From: Quillaja saponaria
Taxonomy: Eukaryota; Streptophyta; Magnoliopsida; Fabales; Quillajaceae
Assembly: GCA_029379385.1 (NCBI GenBank)
Contig: CM055606.1
Span: forward strand, 14,657,142-14,721,141
Length of the DNA: 64,000 nt
Reading direction: 5' to 3'
This document shows positions 61,901 to 64,000 of the stretch, piece after piece; within the stretch, counting starts at the first letter, position 1, and every line of letters begins with the position of its first letter. A program made the translations under genes and the position numbers. The notes under the pieces are model-generated. The model saw only the letters and a list, made by a program, of their open reading frames with translations, was not told where the DNA came from and did not search any database.

Positions 61901-64000
61901 TTTTCCAAGCTGCTGTTTCATACAAGAAGAAGATTGGATTCAATGGTAAGTTTCTGTAGAATCCAAACCGAGGATAACAATGAATAATTGCATGGATTTA
62001 TTTCAGAAACCAATGAAATCCATAAGGAGTAGAATACAATTGTATCTTCTATTAGGGATATAGTATAAGTCATTTATTTCTCTATTGTTTTTGTACAAAA
62101 TTTCCTTCTCCATTCTGTTGTGCCAAATTGAATAGAAAACTAATTTTTATTTTTATTTTTGTGCTTGTCAGGGACACTGTTGATTGAACCTAAGCCTCAA
62201 GAACCTACAAAACATCAGTATGCTTTTTAACTTCTCTTGATTAATTGGTAATATGATATGCTCACTTACCGTTGTCAACAAATCATATTCCTCCAGGTAT
62301 GACTGGGATGCTGCAACAGCAGCTAATTTCTTGCGAAAATATGGACTAATAGGTGATCATACTTACTTGACTCCTCTTTTCTTCTAGTACTATTGCACTG
62401 TCCAGGACTTTATTTTTACTTTTTAATTTTTGATAACTTTGGTTAAGCTCTTAAGTTGGCTACAAGAACAAAAACCTGATAAATATTATTCTTCTATCAT
62501 GTTAGTTAACTTGTTTCTATTATATCAGATGAGGGATACATTTATTATTGCTTTTGAAAAGTATATATATTTATTAATATGGTGCTGGCACCTCAATTAT
62601 GGGGTGTTTTTTAGTTCTATTTTGAAGCGTTTCCCTGCAGGTCTGAATTAGTTTATACTTAATGCAATACTAGAAAGTTAGTGCATCACTTTTGACAACA
62701 ACTATCTATAAGCTAATCAGCTATAGAGGGTCGCCCCCCAACCCACAATAAAAAAAACGAGAATTTTAAACATCCACTGCAACTCAAAGTACAAGAACTT
62801 TGCATGGGTTGGGTTGGTTTGTTCCAGCAGAGTCGGGGTTGGCATGTAGGTAGAAATCGAGAAATGGCTTTACTTTTTTACTTCAGCGTGGTTCTGACTT
62901 GATGCGAAACCCACTAAACCAGAATAAGTTCCATTTGTACTTGTCCTCTGGTAACACTTGTTTCAGCTCCTGTGACTTGTTTTAAAATTTTCGCCCAGCT
63001 CCATGCCGCCATCATTTCATGATATGTAATTTCTCAATGTTAGACTTAGAGAGCCTGCATTCTGACTCACAGAGGCGGAAGACAAATTTACAAAATTTTG
63101 CAATTAACTTCCTTGGATATATTGTCTTAATCATCTATGGAAGATAACCCTTAACCTCATTTTCTTCTGCAGACGAATTTAAACTTAACATTGAGTGCAA
63201 CCATGCTACCCTGTCTGGTCACAGGTACATCATATTTCCATATTAAGCTCATAAATAGTATATGCAAAATGTACTTCCAACCTTGAATCTATAGCCGTAT
63301 TAAAAAATTGTGAAATTGAACCTGTTTATCTTCTGTATGTGTCAGCTGTCATCATGAGCTTGAAACCGCAAGGATCAATGGTTTGTTAGGAAATATTGAT
63401 GCAAATACTGGAGATCCTCAGATTGGTATGTTTGATAATTTTAGATGTTCTACTTTGCCTACATTTTATACTTGTATATAGGTTCCAGACTTGATGTTAA
63501 CTTGTTTGGGAGTGGAAGATTAATATGTGGATGTTCTTCTTCTGCAGGTTGGGACACAGATCAATTTCTCACAGATATTGGAGAGGCAACTATGGTTATG
63601 ATCAGTGTGATTAGAAATGTATGTAAAGGCTATTTGTTTTTCACCTGCATTAGAAAATAGAAAAAACTCTGATTGAATTTGCAATTTCATTAACTTGACT
63701 TGCTGTTGCTTTAATCCCGATGATAGGGAGGACTTGCACCAGGTGGATTCAACTTTGATGCGAAATTGTGGGTCCTATCTGTCCTTTCGATTTGTTAGTT
63801 TTGTCATGTTTACACTTTAGTGACATCTGATAAAAGTTTTATGGTGCCATATCTGATTTGCATATATATTTATGTACTCGATTTCTTTTTATTAATATAC
63901 AGACGAAGAGAGAGCACAGATGTTGAAGACTTATTCATTGCTCACATTATTGGAATGGATACCATAGCTCGTGGGCTCAGGAATGCTGCCAAGCTAATAG
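58948..64000 (+). CDS. XYLA: Xylose isomerase (5' part; continues beyond right edge)
   Basis: Converts D-xylose to D-xylulose (and glucose to fructose); plant forms carry a signal peptide. Exons: 58948..59007, 59105..59212, 59584..59658, 59736..59865, 59955..60046, 60286..60336, 60888..60964, 61035..61089, 61180..61281, 61894..61945, 62172..62217, 62297..62352, 63173..63224, 63346..63425, 63548..63618, 63726..63766, 63903..64000 (cut). All are GT-AG and in phase. I start at [15 protein letters not shown], a clear signal peptide; an upstream in-frame ATG at 58879 would hide it. Active-site blocks present: FHDRD (catalytic His/Asp), [26 protein letters not shown] (metal Glu and Lys), [18 protein letters not shown] and GWDTDQF. 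About 400 residues are visible of a usual 475-480. No lesions. It lies next to the CIPK pseudogene as xylose isomerase lies near CIPK21 in Arabidopsis. Confidence 0.95.

Noticed and set aside
1..64000. CRISPR arrays, operons, rRNA genes or a novel defence-type system
   Set aside because: No regularly spaced repeats, ribosomal sequence or clustered prokaryotic genes are visible; every recognised gene is an intron-containing plant nuclear gene.

Overview
This window is nuclear DNA of a flowering plant, most likely a core eudicot. It is strongly AT-rich. Its genes are split by many GT-AG introns, and they encode plant-only families: an R2R3-MYB, a PB1-Raf-like kinase, a UGT78-type glycosyltransferase, a DTX/MATE carrier, a CIPK and a secretory xylose isomerase. 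The spacers hold small plant transposons. The species cannot be named from the sequence alone.

Layout, left to right. Positions 1-1824 (minus) hold the 5' half of an RPT2-type 26S proteasome ATPase gene that runs off the left edge. Positions 4770-11388 (plus) hold a B4-group Raf-like MAPKKK, closest in my recall to Arabidopsis RAF35. Its large first exon carries a one-base frameshift. Positions 15862-17235 (plus) hold a subgroup-14 R2R3-MYB with a RAX-type C-terminus. A tRNA-derived SINE lies near 20.1 kb. Positions 20404-23313 (minus) hold an eight-exon MATE transporter. Positions 26000-28195 (minus) hold an intact two-exon flavonoid-type glycosyltransferase, with a MULE-type MITE about 190 bp upstream of its ATG. 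Positions 32270-32769 (minus) hold a truncated, frameshifted copy of that glycosyltransferase.

From 33 to 40.6 kb there are transposon remains: a dead PIF/Harbinger element with both of its genes, a TIR element at 38.9 kb, and a 611-bp hAT-type MITE with an 8-bp target duplication. Positions 40970-46066 (plus) hold a ten-exon DUF676 serine lipase/esterase. A gene-poor stretch follows, with TRIM/LTR fragments at 48.5-49.5 kb. Positions 51932-54396 (minus) hold a CIPK21-like pseudogene with many lesions. Positions 58948-64000 (plus) hold the first 17 exons of a xylose isomerase gene that runs off the right edge.

The genes do not form one pathway. The strongest pattern is microsynteny. RAF35, a subgroup-14 MYB, CIPK21 and xylose isomerase are also near neighbours on Arabidopsis chromosome 5 (around AT5G57610-AT5G57655, from memory). 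The MATE, glycosyltransferase and lipase genes and the transposons appear to sit inside this old block, while CIPK21 has died and RAF35 carries a frameshift. I found no CRISPR, prokaryotic-style operon or clearly new biological system.
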